64,000 nt of DNA from assembly GCA_009363875.1 (NCBI GenBank), contig CM018698.1, forward strand, positions 60,929,439-60,993,438, written 5' to 3'. A model generated the notes under the pieces. That model was not told the origin of the DNA and made no database searches. It saw only the letters and a program-made list of their open reading frames with translations. A program made the translations under genes and the position numbers. This document shows positions 24,216 to 37,500 of the stretch, in pieces; within the stretch, counting starts at the first letter, position 1, and each line of letters opens with the position of its first letter. The stretch comes from Mikania micrantha (lineage: Eukaryota; Streptophyta; Magnoliopsida; Asterales; Asteraceae).

Positions 24216-25100
24216 TAACAATGGTTTTGGTGTGGTTAATCAATGTTAATGTGGTAATTAATATAGTAAAATACACATGGATCGTGATTAATGTGAATTC
24301 ATGGTTGATATTTGAAATATATGATGGTTAAACAGAAATAATACCTATTACATGGTGATGAAAATTTACTTTTTTTAATAGTGGTAAAATGTTACCTACA
24401 GGGGCAAAGACCTTAAATTTTTAATGGTGGATATATAAGGATGATTTTCCTCACAATATGCCAGATTGTTGAATTTGACATAATGTCACTCTAGATAAAA
24501 ATTAATTAGGAGCGTTCTAATATTGAAATGATTCGATTGGTGGTAACTTTTATTTAATTAAATATGTCGGTTTAGATTGCTTACTTAGCTTCTTGCTAAT
24601 TTATATTGTTTTTGGGTGTAATCTTACGTAAAGCTCCGTTGTAATAAGAATGGACCGAGTCTTGGATACAATATTTTTGCACGACCCGTGTTGACATATT
24701 TTGATGGAACTTAAAATTTATAATATAAGTTGTAAAAGTTTCGTATTGGTTTAGTTTCTTTTGATAAGTAGTTACAACATGTCAAATTTCTATGGTAGTG
24801 TTGCATAGTGGTACACATTTACTATGACATAAATCCAGTATGTTAACAGTAGTTCTTTTGTTATGTTAAAATGGTTTTGAACAAATTTAAAATTAAAATT
24901 TTAGGGTGAGTCGTGGTGATTTTTAAAAATTTGAGACTATATTTCCGTACACATTTTCATAAAACTATTTAAAAAAATTGGAGCGTTAAAGTTAAGTTGT
25001 TGTGATTTACTTACAATTGCATATTGTTTTGAAAGACCAACAAATGCAAAGGAAAGGAAAGGAAGAAAATATACATATATAAATAGAAATGAAGGATGAA
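24216..25100. other. Intergenic, no gene seen
   Basis: AT-rich sequence without recognisable coding or repeat structure. The part next to 25100 is the probable 3' UTR of the ARL1-like gene on the minus strand. Confidence 0.5.
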
Positions 25101-25317
25101 TTATTGGTTAAGGGTTAGTTTGTGTTGTGGATGATGCTTAATTTTTTCAAAATAACCCCCGCCCCGTTTTTTACTTTTACTATTTATTTGTGTCGTGTAT
25201 GAAGCTTGTATCTCCTTCCTTTGTTTAAGAAGCTCATCAATCTACAATCACACCCTTCATTTATCAATATCTTCATTATTTATATATATAATTACATAAT
25301 TATTGAATTAATTAATG

Positions 25318-25348
<31 letters not shown>

Positions 25349-26015
25349 CATGTACGTGTGTTTGTGAAGAAGGGAATATACCGTTTGCATTTCTTGCGTA
25401 TATCTGCATCTCATATCTGTGAACTGTGCAAGAACCTGAGATAAAAAAAACACCTATTTTTTTAAAAAAAAATAATAATAATAAAAAATCAGATATGATT
25501 ATCTAATTAATTAAGGTCGGTGTAAGCCAATTATATTAAACCTGTCTGTATTCAGTTTCAAATTTAGAGATTTCCGTTCGTTTTGTATGGATACGTGCTT
25601 CAACTGCACGAAGATTCTCCTTTTCCTTCACAAAAGAAGATGTGGAAAGAATTTCAATTGTGTAGCCAGCACGTTTAAAGAAATTATCTCCTGCCAAAAA
25701 AAAAAAAAAAAAACCACCAGCATAATATATAATTATTAAGGCTTTTTTTTTAATTCAGAAATGTAACGATTGATTACCATAAACAGCAAATGTATGAAGG
25801 CCAGGTTTTAACTCAGTAATTTCACATGGCTGAAATCCTTTAAGCATTTTAAAGAAAGCAGCATCCGGATCCTTCTTATTATTAGCCTTCTGGAATTGAA
25901 GCATGCAGTTAATATATATATATATATATATCATTTAATTTGATGAGAAGATATATAGCAGTAGTTAGTTAATTAGTTGAAATGAACTACAAGCAAGCAA
26001 TTAATTAAGGAACTC

Positions 26016-26046
<31 letters not shown>

Positions 26047-28730
26047 GATTAAGATTAAGATGAGTAGTAATTAATTAATAAGATAAGTAGTGCATGAGCA
26101 TGTGTGATTGTGTGTGTTTTACTACTGACGTACTACTGCAGATTGCTGATCCAATTTATAAACTGGGAAACCAAGGAAGTACATTCCAGCTGCTGTCACC
26201 TTTCCTTTTTTTGCACTATCTTCCTGAAATGGGAAACATCATAAAAAAAATATAACTTTTTTTTTTTTGGGTATAATTGGGGAAATGGGAAACTTTTTTT
26301 TGGTTCATCAAAAGAGAAAAAGTCCATAAAGGGTTGTATAGGAGGGATGATTGGAGCCAAATACAATATGGGTCATATGCAAATCCAATCCGGCCAGGAG
26401 AAAACAATATACGTGCGTGTTACAGTAATGTTATGGCAGATTCATGAGGGTCACGTACCCATGTTTGAAAGCAATATTGGGTCATGAGCTAGGACCAGAG
26501 GAAGATTGCTTAGAAAACAACATGATTGATTCTCAAATTTGCAAGTAGATTCGGGCGCTAAGAAGATGATGTGGCAAGCAACAGACCGGAGCAATTTCAA
26601 AACAAGAACAAGGGCTTGATAATGGAAGAATCAAATCATAATTGTTCAACCCAAAGATAAGTTAGCGGATCATTTGTGTTAATAGTGTAAAGTTTTATAT
26701 AGAATAAGTTGTGTAATATTAGAAGTCAAAGGGTTGTATATGTGAACAACCCGAAATTAGAATAGACACATCGATTAGTTTGTGTTGGATCAGGCCCCAA
26801 ATTAACACACTACTCACACACAAGAAAACACACACAAAACTCACGTACACTTGCACTGTGTATTAACTTCAAGAAAGAGCTTACAAAAATGGGGTACAAA
26901 AAACATACCTACATCCTATGCTATTTATAATAAAAAAACAAACTCATGCACCCTCTACATGCATGAAAATAGGAAATAAAATAGCAACCCACGTCCTCCA
27001 ACGTCATCCATATTACTCGGTCAACCTTGACAACTTCCTCTATGTTACCGTTTATTATTTGATGACCCGTTTGGCCCGAACTGAACTTACCCGAACCATC
27101 AAGATTAATCCAACAGTTTGTAAGGTTATATATACTCAAATTGAAGTCTGTAAATGTTAATTAACGATCATATATTCATTCAAGATTGTGCACGTGTTTC
27201 GTTCAATCTCTTTTTCTTATTGTCTGATTCTTGATCATGGATTGCAAACATGTTTCCCTGTGATTCAACAAATACATTATGCATGCAGTCATTTCTTTAA
27301 TCCCTATTTTTTTTTCTTATTTTTGGTTGGGATGGGGGGATTGTAGTATCATATAACTACAAAATCTCTCTTCCAAAAGATCAAACCACGATTGATGACC
27401 AACCTTAACCCGGCCTTTAGGAAGTTTTTACAGACGGACATCAATAGAAGCATTTGCATGAGTGTCGCAACACATCGTGTGCTCGCAGTTAATAAACATG
27501 TAAATGAATCTGTTAAGTCATCTGTTGGTTGCTGTGATTTATTTATTTTTTTTGATAGTTTTTGTCTAAAACCACCTGTTTTAACCCAAAGTAAGTTGAT
27601 CTTTTTTTTTTCTTTTTAAATGGGTATGACCCAAAAACAAGTGTACGTACCTGCAGAGCGAGATTGAGTCCACCGTTTTCGTCAGGGTCAAAGTATAAAA
27701 GCTGAAAAATAGAAATCCTAGGAGTTAATTAAATTATAAATGGTAGGTAGATGGAAATTAATTAAAAATGATTTATAACCTTGAACTTGCTCTTTTCTGG
27801 TGATTGCACTCTGCAAACAATTCCAGCCTTTGCTTCCATGTCAGTAATCCTAACAGAATAGAAATGAGCAGACTGCTTTTCAACCTGTTCGATCAGGGAA
27901 TTCATGTCATGTCATGTCATTTATATACAAAATTAAAAAAAAATAATTAAAATAAAAATAAGTTAGCATGCATGCAGAAAACCAACCTTTCTAGAAACAG
28001 GCTTCCCCAAAGCAAGTGGAGAGGCAAGCACATTACCATTTATAGCCTCCTCTAACACGGTTGAGGATACAAGAGTTTTTATAGGCAATCCAAGTTTGCT
28101 GTTTCATTTTTATTAATTTTTATTTTGAATAAAAGAGACAGCAGAGGTTGATTAATTAAATTAAATAGAATGCAATTGAGAAATGAAATTAAATGGATGA
28201 AGAAAATACCTAAAAAATGCAGCAACCATGGTACTCATAGCTCCCAAACTTGAAAGATCAAGCTCCAAATCATGGGTTTCAGTTTCAACATCCAGCTGAC
28301 AGACCACGTACAAGATTATTATAAAAATCAATGATCATTGCATTAATTAAACACGTACGTACGTACCTCATCATCAAAACCAGCTGAAGTGTCATACTGG
28401 TTTCGTTTGTCAGGATCGGATAATATATTATATGAATAAGTGATCTCCTTAAACATATCAGCTGCTTCAGAGTCATTTGCATTTTTGTCAGGATGGTACC
28501 TAATCAATCAATCAATTATATTATGTTATTTTTGTTACAAACTAACTAGCTCATCTACGTATATATATATATATATATATATACGTCAGGTAAACATACT
28601 TCAAAGCCAATTTACGGTATGCGGTTTTGATTTGTTGATCTGTGGAGGTGCCAGAAACACCAAGGACCTCGTATGGGTCTCTCCTTGATTTCTTCTTCTC
28701 CGATTTCAATCTCTCACCCGCCATGCCCAT
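25101..28730 (-). CDS. ARL1: ARG1-like J-domain protein (ARL1/DnaJ16-like), short C-terminus
   Basis: Eleven exons encode 386 residues: 28730-28600, 28499-28367, 28295-28210, 28098-27987, 27884-27780, 27701-27651, 26223-26137, 25889-25778, 25690-25542, 25435-25382 and 25241-25101. All introns are GT-AG and phases agree. The N-terminal J domain (about residues 18-82) keeps HPD at 46-48, so Hsp70 stimulation is plausible. Next come the conserved ARG1-family middle region (SSLGAMSTM, FDPDENGGLNLALQ, GMYFLGFPVY, HTFAVYGDNFF) and a helical, coiled-coil-like stretch ending IDELLKQRKEIQASYTT. Relatives continue with a long charged tail; here 28 unrelated residues lead to a stop. A paralogue, ARG1, acts in gravity signalling; a similar role here is only inferred. 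An alternative start is Met3 at 28724. Intron 7 holds a solo LTR. Confidence 0.9.
26783..27115. mobile_element. Copia-type solo LTR in ARL1-like intron 7
   Basis: A 333 bp LTR begins TGTTGGAT and ends ATCCAACA, a perfect short inverted repeat, with a perfect 5-bp duplication GTTTG on both sides (26778-26782 and 27116-27120). No internal domain remains, so it is a recombined solo LTR. The copia assignment rests on size and TGTTGG...CCAACA ends. Confidence 0.85.
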
Positions 28731-29885
28731 GCATCTATCTTAATTTATCTATATTTAATTTTACGTATAATCAATCTCTCTCTCTCTCTCTCTCTCAAAA
28801 AAAAAATTTTAAAAAAAAAATCCCAGAAAGAATTGAAGAAGAAATATATATATATGCATGATAGCTTCATCCCCTTGCAAGTTAGGAAACAGATCACATG
28901 CCTGCCCTTTGATTTTCTTGGATAACAACAACGTAGATTTTCGATCTTTTCCTTTTCTGGGAAAACAAATTCACAAATCCAACAAATATTTATATATATA
29001 TATTGGAGAGTGGCAGGGGAGATCTTTTCTTTTATATATATATATATATATGTCATATGTTACAACATTACACCCTCAACTTTTACAATACTACACTCTT
29101 GTATTTTTCTCAATCAAAGATTCACCACATATATACTTAATTTTACATGTATAGATGAATATTTTACATCATGATACAAATCTTTTACTCTTCAATACAA
29201 AACCATATACTAGCAAAATTAAAACATATATAGCATTTGAGCAAACATCTCCTATACCTTTTAATTAGTAAATTAAAAGGCAATTGTTCCTTAACAACTC
29301 TTTGGATCTTGGTTAAACTAAAACAACTGACTAACAAGTGATTTCTTTTTTTGAGGGAAAAGCAGTTACGGGATGACTCTTAATAACCGATATATCAACT
29401 TCTAGGAAGGTGTATAAGTGTATTGTGTATTGTGTGTGTATGTGAATGAACAAGAAAGTTGATAAAGCTGAAAAACACGAGAATAATTTCCAAGCTTTTT
29501 TTGTATTTTTCACTCATATTATACTTAACAATGCAAAACACTTGGTTACAATTGATAATCGAAATACAGTACAAGTTTGCTATTTATACACTATTACAGT
29601 TAGTATCACTATACTAAAAGAAAATATAGATTTGCTATCAAAGAAAAATTACACGTACACACACATACACATAGATATATATAGGTAAAGGATCCGTTCT
29701 AACCCACCTTTATTACATTAACCCTAATAACTCTGCCAACATCAACTTGAATCTTTTATTTTTTTAAAACAAAATTTTATATTTTACGTGTACTAAACTA
29801 TGTTCTTTTATGTGTTTGTGCAAATTTTTATTCGTTTGAGCCCGTTTTTTTTGAAGCGTATTAGATGAGTTGTTAATTAAGATAT
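28731..29885. other. Promoter side of the ARL1-like gene, otherwise no gene
   Basis: Contains a (CT)n tract at 28774-28796, which on the minus strand is a GA run in the probable 5' UTR or promoter. It also has poly(A) and (AT)n microsatellites near 28990-29050 and general AT-rich DNA. No coding sequence is supported. Confidence 0.5.
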
Positions 29886-30680
29886 GTCCAGGAAAAGATT
29901 CCATGGTGCATGCTTTTTACGTATGATATTGTGCTAGTGACAAAAACAAAAGAGGAACTAAATGTAAGGCTAAAAGAGTGGTTAGCTGTCTTAGAGAATA
30001 AAGGCTTGCGCATCAGTAAGTAAAAAACCGAGTACCTCTATTGTAACTTTAGTGGGACAAACGAGGAGGAGGAAGACGACCTTGTGATTATTAGAGGTCA
30101 GGAGGTGTCACAAACAACAAAATTCAATTACCTAGGTTCATTTGTCCAAAGTGACGGAGACATTGACTGCGATGTAACAACCATGTCCAGGAAGGTTGGC
30201 ACAAATAGAGAGCAGCAACAAGCATATTATGTGATAGGAGGTTCCCGAAAAAAATAAAAGGTAACTTCTATAAAGTCACAGTTAGATCAGTGATTATATA
30301 TGGAAGCGATTGTTGGCCAATCAATAAGGCTCAAGAGTGAAAGTTGAAAACAACAGAGATGATGATGCTGAGATAGATATGTGGGCATACAAGACTGGAC
30401 CGGATAAGGAATGAAGTGATCAGGGAAAGGTTAAGAGTAGCGTGCATCTCAAACAAGGTGAGGGAAGGAAGATTGAGATGGTTCAAGCTTGTGAAAAGAA
30501 GAATTGTTTTCACGCCTGTACGAAGAGTAGAGAATATTAATGGAGAGGAAGAGATGCAAGGGTTAACCCATGTTAACATGGGGTGAGCAGATTCGCCATG
30601 ATTTATCAGAGTTGCACATCTATAAAGACATGATCAGTGATAAAAGGCTTTAAAGACGTAGGATACATGTGAGAAAATTA
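29886..30680 (+). pseudogene. Non-LTR retrotransposon (RTE/LINE-type) reverse transcriptase remnant
   Basis: Broken coding sequence matches the C-terminal half of plant LINE-type reverse transcriptases: the catalytic region (LF..DIVLV), then a recognisable KTEYLYCNFSGTNE, FNYLGSFVQSDG and a later ICGHTRLDRIRNEVI and VREGRLRWF. Several in-frame stops and frame changes interrupt it. The YADD-type catalytic motif reads TYDI, so one catalytic Asp is lost. The N-terminal endonuclease is absent, consistent with 5' truncation. A similar fragment class is common in plant genomes. Confidence 0.8.
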
Positions 30681-31568
30681 TTGTTTGTTTAAGATATAGG
30701 TTATAGATCGTAGTGTTAGTTATAACTTTAGCCTCTAGGAAACGCCTGATTGATGTCTACATGTTTGATATATTTGATTGTGTATGATATATGTGTGTTT
30801 ACATGGTGGGTGCCGTGCACTATATCTAGGTGTGCACTTTGTTGGATTTTGTTATTATGCTTTGTTTGACCCTAATTCCTTATTTAGGTTTTCCTATGTT
30901 GTTTATTCATGTGTTTCGTGTATGTGTTATGTGGTTATGTGTTGGAGTGATTAGTTTAACTATATTCCAGTGCTAGTTGTCCATTTAGATATTTGTCATG
31001 ATGACATACACAAATGAGAGAGAGAGAAAAAAAAAAAAAAAACCAAGAAGGATTGGTATGGCACGATGATTGTAGCGTCCAAAACAAAAGACGTCCATTT
31101 TGTACCAAAAATTACAGATTCGATTAATGTTCCTTTTTACAAAAACACCCTATTCTTTGTAATGTATTTTATAAAAGTCTTGTGTTTTGCCTTTTAAGAC
31201 ATTGTTGCGCTATACGTATATATTATTAAGAGAAATTAAGTCCATTTTGGGGAATGATGTGTTATATAAATAAAATAAAAGACATGCTAGCAGTCTTGCT
31301 GTTTACAACAACTCATCATGAGTATACATAAACCAAATGAGGTCGTTCTATTCATTTCTTAAAGAAAACAATGTACAACTGTTAATATCTTCTGAAGCAT
31401 GGACCCAGAGACTAATGCAAATTAAAATAAACATCCATCACCAAGGAGAAAGACAAAACGTAAACATAGTCATACAGCAAAATATCAACCAATTTGAGAT
31501 CAAGAGTAATGCTGCTGCTGCTGCTGCTGCAAGCCAAGAGGGTTGGTGTACGTCAGCATACTATGATC
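30681..31568. other. Intergenic, no gene seen
   Basis: Low-complexity and AT-rich sequence with a poly(A) tract near 31027. The part before 31569 is probably the 3' UTR of the SAM-domain gene on the minus strand. A (GCT)n tract at 31512-31530 lies in this UTR. Confidence 0.5.
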
Positions 31569-34500
31569 TCATTTAGCTCGTCTTGCAAGCAGAGCCAGAA
31601 TTATCTTTTTCCTGGGTCCCTGAAAGAGAATCAAGACATCATTAATCCAAAGGTCGTCGTCGTTTTAACTGATGAACAAACAAAAGATATACCATACCAT
31701 AGGTATTCCCAACTCTTTCAAGTCTTGGTCTCCCATTTGGCTCAAAGCAGCCATATCAACCTAACATTCAATAAATACACACATCACTTCTTACTTTTCA
31801 TAACTCCTACCAAGTAAAGCGTTGAACAGATACATTAGTTCTAAATTTCCAATGCATGGTCCATCATAATCATATACTTTTAGTAAGCACACCACCAAAA
31901 ACTTGCAGCCAATAATCATCATCATCGTACTCAGTATATCCCACCATTAGCAAAGCTAAGATAGGGTCTGAGGAGGGTAAGATGTAGACAGCCTTACCTC
32001 TACCCCGTAGGAATAGAGAGGCTGCTTCCAATGAGACCCTCGGCTCATGATATGCCTGATTAACCAACTAAACCAACACTTTTAACGTTATTTTTACAAA
32101 AAAAAATAAATAAAATAACGTTAAAATTAGTGCAATTTTACTTTTACCCCTCGAGGGTCGACACATATATTACATTATATGAGCGCACCGCACATGGGAG
32201 CTTTTGCAGCCAATAAAGGACTGCTAAATAAGTTGAATTTACAATATACCAGGGGTTAATAAGAATTGTAGTGGAGTAATTTGCATAAACCACCAGCAGA
32301 ATGATGATGGAAATCACAAATAAATTCAAAGATGGCATTGATACGAATGATCCGTCTAATATTTCTAAAGATAGGCCTAAAATATTGCATGTATATTCTA
32401 GAAGGGCTAAAGATGGCACTCCTAAAAGTGGCTAGTGGCTGTTAGTGGAGAGGGAGTATTAATAAGGGAAGGAAGATACATTTTCAGTAGTTATGATTTT
32501 GTAATGATTTTGGGTCTCCTGCATATTGTAGTGAGATAGGGTTTTACCCTGGTTTTGTTCTTGTAATCCTCCCTTTGATCAATGAAATTCAGTTTTCTTC
32601 TTCTTTACTTTCTTCTTGTTTAATTAATTTGTTCTTGTAATCCTCCCGCGACCTGCCGCTTCTTTTTCATGGAAACTCGAACAAATCCCCGTTTGGATGC
32701 TCAAGACGTTCCGATCAAACAACTTCAAAATGACGTAGCAGAAATCAAAAGCACCTTGAAGCTCCTAGAAGATGATCGCACTGAATCTGGTGAATTTTCC
32801 GTAACGTGGTTCTTGCATGGATGAAACATCAAGAAAAGCAACACGTTGAGGGATTCAGGGTTTTCCGGCCACATCTTCTCTACCTCCGGTCCCACGTTTG
32901 GTCCAACTGCGCCTCCGACAGGTGTTCCGTGGGCTGTCAAGAAGATTAAACTTCCTGAGTTTAATGGTTTTGATCCCTAAGGATGGATTCAGAAAATGAC
33001 CCTGTATTTCGATATCAATAATACTCCTGAGGAGTTACGTATTCGTCTGGCTTAGTTGAGCATGGTGGGTGTAGCTCAGCATTGGTTTACGGTGATCACC
33101 CAATTACGCGATTCCATTTCGTGGGCTGATTTCCAATTAGAACTGCTGCAGCGATTTAGCGGATTGGAAATCCAAAATCCGTATGAACAATTGGCGACGA
33201 TCCAACAAGGTGATTCAATTCATGATTATCTTGACGATTTTGAATATTTGTTGTCTCTTGTTCCTAGGTTATCCGAATCTCAGGCATTAGGGTATTTTAT
33301 TGCTGGATTGAAGGAAGATGTCAAGAAATGGGTGCGTCTACACCGGCCTACCTCTCGATTGGACGCCATCTATTTGGCAAAGGACGTTGAACTGATGCTT
33401 CGACCGTCGTCAACTTCCGACAATGAGGGGGTGTCCCGTTTTCGCTATCTTAATCCGTCTGGCCCAAGTTCTGCTGATGGGCCACTAGCGTTGGGCCACT
33501 CTGAGCCCAAACCGTCCCAATCCAATCGCGTTTTAGACAAAGGGTTTGTTCCTCGTTCAGATGTTGTACTCATCCTCAATTGGCACTTCTGTTTTTCAAA
33601 GAGATCGTGGAGTTCGCTCTCTGTCACGTACCGAATGGGAAGACCGTCAAAAAAAGGGTTTATGTTTTCGGTGTGCATTGTTTAAAAAAACGGCCCGAGG
33701 CGGCGCCTCGAGGCGAAACGGGACAAAAACGATTTTGAGGCGGCGCCTCACTGGTTCTGAAGAAACGGATGCCTCATTTGTCCGAGGCGGTTGATGTTGG
33801 CCGAGGTGGATGTGGGCCGAGGCGGTGGATGTGGGTAGGGAAAAAAAGGCTTTAATTTAACCTAATAAACCTTCGTCAGTTCGTCCCTTCCAATCGCCGC
33901 TCGTCAGAATCAGATCGCTCTTGGTTTTAAATTGCGCGCAAAATGCGCTGTTGCGAGGATGCGATCATCAGAGCGCATCGCAACCCTTGTTGCGTTGCTA
34001 TTACATGATGCGACCATCTTGCGGTAGATTTCACATATTGCGGTGCTCGAATGAAGCGCGCAGCTCTTTGATTTTCGTTTTTCTTTAATTTGGAACTGGG
34101 TCGAGCAAAGAAGAAATCAGAGAAGGCTGACTTACCTGGATATGATGTAAGTTGGAGAAAGTCGTGGAGTCAATGGAGCCATGGAGAGGATGTAGAAGAC
34201 GATGATGACTAAATGCTAAAAAAAACCTTAATATTTTCAATCTATACAGGCTTTAAAGTTGGGTTTTTATTACGTGTATGCACAAAATTAAAAGGAAAAA
34301 AAAACCTATTTGCTTGTAAAAGTTGTAAGTAAAGTTTTAACAATTATTTATTTATAATACCCTATGCATATATCTCTTGTACATATAAAGTTAGGCTTAT
34401 TTAGGTTGTACATAAAGCTTCTTTGACGGTATCTAGAACTTTGTATTGTTTATATTTATTTAAATTTCTTGTTTTTTAGTGTTTATAAGCAGATAAGTTA

Positions 34501-37500
34501 AAATAATATGCATAAATAATTTTTTTTTGTATTTTTATATAAAGAACGCATCCAAAGTAAGTAATTCGATGAAATGGAATCGCCAATACAAAATCTCATC
34601 TAATTGATGTTTAGTATTTACTATTTTTTTGATATATATATTATGAAAATATTTATTTATCTACTACCGCCTCGGACTTACGCCTCGTGAGGCAGAGTGA
34701 AAACGCCTCGAGGCGCGATTCCGTTCTTTTAAACCTTGTCGGTGTGGTCAACCTTATGGACCAACCCACAAATGTCCGAAAGGTAAACTTCGAGTTTTAT
34801 TATTGGGAGATGATGAGTACGATTCAGGAGAGGGTCAACATTTTTTTTAGATACTGGAGACCCCTTGGAAAAAAACGAGGATCCGATTACTGGTACTTGT
34901 TTGGCTTTGGAGTTTGACGGCCTGGTCGCAGCTACAGGGGGTGCTAAAACACTTCGTTTTGAAGGGGCTTTGCATGGAATTTTGATTAATATGTTAGTTG
35001 ACAGTGGAGCGACTCACAATTTCGTGTCCCGCCTTTTGATTTTGGCCCTGGGCATTCCTTCCACTCAATTTTCCGGAATTTGGATAAAATTGGGAGATGG
35101 CCATTCTGTTTTGGTTACAGAACATTGTATGCAGCTACCAGTTAAGTTGGGTTCTTGTATTTTCTTCATTAATGCATTAGTATTTGATACCGGCTCTCTT
35201 GATTTAATATTGGGCATGGCATGGCTGCAATCTCTTGGAGAAGTGGTTCATGATTGGCAACATTCTTGGATGAAATTTTCCTACAAGGGTAATTCAGTGT
35301 TATTGCAAGGTCTTCTTAACACTCAATCTTCACAAATTGCTCTTAATCAATGGTTATCCTTGGATTATTTTCCCTCCTTATCTTTATCTGTTCCCTTGTC
35401 CTCACCAGGTTTTTCACTTCCCAATTTACCTTCTGATCAACAATCCACCCTTTCCTCTTTATTGACAGAATTTGCTTCTCTGTTTTTGGCCCCCTCTGGA
35501 TTACCTCCTTCTCGCCCTAAAGACCATTCTATTATCCTCAACACTACTGATCCAATATGTGTCCGTCCTTATCGGTACCCCCTTGCTCAAAAGTCTGAAA
35601 TCGAAAGACAGGTGACGGAATTGTTGAAGCTGGGCATGATCAGGCCTAGTAAGAGTGCTTATTCAAGCCCAGTTATTTTAGTTCGAAAAAAAGATGCTAC
35701 ATGGCGGATGTGTGTGGACTATCGTGCGCTTAATAAGGCTACTGTTCCGAACAAGTATCCTATTCCTGTGGTGGAGGAGTTATTGGATGAATTACATGGC
35801 GCATGTTTTTTTTCTAAATTGGATCTCAAATCAGGATACAATCAGATTCGAATGCATCCTGATAGTGTTGATAAAACAGCTTTTCGCACACACGATGGTC
35901 ATTACGAGTACCTCGTTATGCCATTCGGGCTAATGAATGCTCCGGCTACGTTTCAAGCGGTAATGAATGATATTTTTCGCCCTTTCTTGCGTCGCAATGT
36001 GGTTATATTTTTTGACGATATCCTCATTTATAGCCCTTCTTGGACAGCTCATTTAGCTGATCTTCAACTTGTTTTTTCAACATTATTGGCTCATCAGTTT
36101 ATGGTCAAACAAAGTAAGTGTTCTTTTGCTCAATCATCAGTTGAATATTTGGGGCATATTATTGATGCGCAAGGTGAAGCGATGGATCCCAAAAAGATTG
36201 AGGCTGTTGTTGCTTGGCCTATTCCAACACAGTTAAAAGGGTTACGCGGATTTTTGGGTTTGACCGGTTATTACCGCAAGTTCATTAAAAAATATGGTAG
36301 TATCGCACGGCCTTTAACCGAGTTAACAAAAAAAGATGCTTTCAATTGGCAGCCGGAGGCTCAGTTTGCTTTTGAGCAGCTCAAACAAGCGTTAATGACA
36401 GCTCTTGTTTTGGCTCTCCCTGATTTTTCACAGCCTTTTGTGGTTGAGTGCGACGCTTCCGGTCGGGGTATAGGAGCAGTTCTAACACAGACCCGCAAAC
36501 CTCTTGCTTACTTTAGTAAGGCTTTAAGTGATGGGAATTTAGCTAAATCCGCTTATGAACGTGAAATAATGGCATTAGTTTTGGCGGTTCAACATTGGCG
36601 CCCTTATCTTCTTGGAACTCGTTTCATTGTGTATACGGACCAGAAAAGTTTAAAGTATCTATTACAGCAACGCATCACTTCCCCTGATCAACAAAATTGG
36701 GTTGCCAAGTTATTAGGATATAACTTTGATATTCAATATAAACCTGGTCGTAAAAATCGGGTAGCCGATGCTCTATCGCGGAGGGCTGATTCGGGTGAAC
36801 TCCTCCAATCTATATTATCTCCTGTGTGGTTACAAGGGGCGAAACTAATTGAAGAAGCACAGTTAGATAAGGAAATCCAACACTTGAAGCAACAATGTCA
36901 ATTATCTCCGTCCAAACATCCAGGCTATACACTCCAACAAGGAGTTCTGCATTATCAAAACAGGTTAGTCATTTCACGACATTCGGATTTCATTCCTCTC
37001 CTTTTGGAAGAATTTCACATGACACCTTCTGGTGGTCATTCGGGGTTCTATCGTACATATCGACGCTTGGCAGTCAATTTGTATTGGCCTGGAATGACTA
37101 ACACTATTAAAAAGTTCGTGCGTGAATGTGATGTGTGCCAAAGGTGTAAGGCCAGCTCGGTTACTCCGGGGGGGTTACTTCAACCACTTCCGATTCCAGA
37201 GGCGATTTGGGAGAATTTATCCATGGATTTCATAGTTGGGTTACCCCTTTCTAAAGGTTTTAATGTTATTTTTGTGGTAGTTGATCGACTATCCAAGTAT
37301 GCTCACTTTATTTTGTTAAAACACCCTTATACCGCTCGATCAGTTGCTGATGTGTTTGTTCGGGAGGTTATTCGTCATCATGGGGTACCAAAGTCAATTG
37401 TCAGTGATCGTGATCCACTGTTTTTAAGCAAATTTTGGCAGGAAATTTTTAATTCCATGGGTACACAATTGAGCATGAGTTCCGCGTATCATCCCGAATC

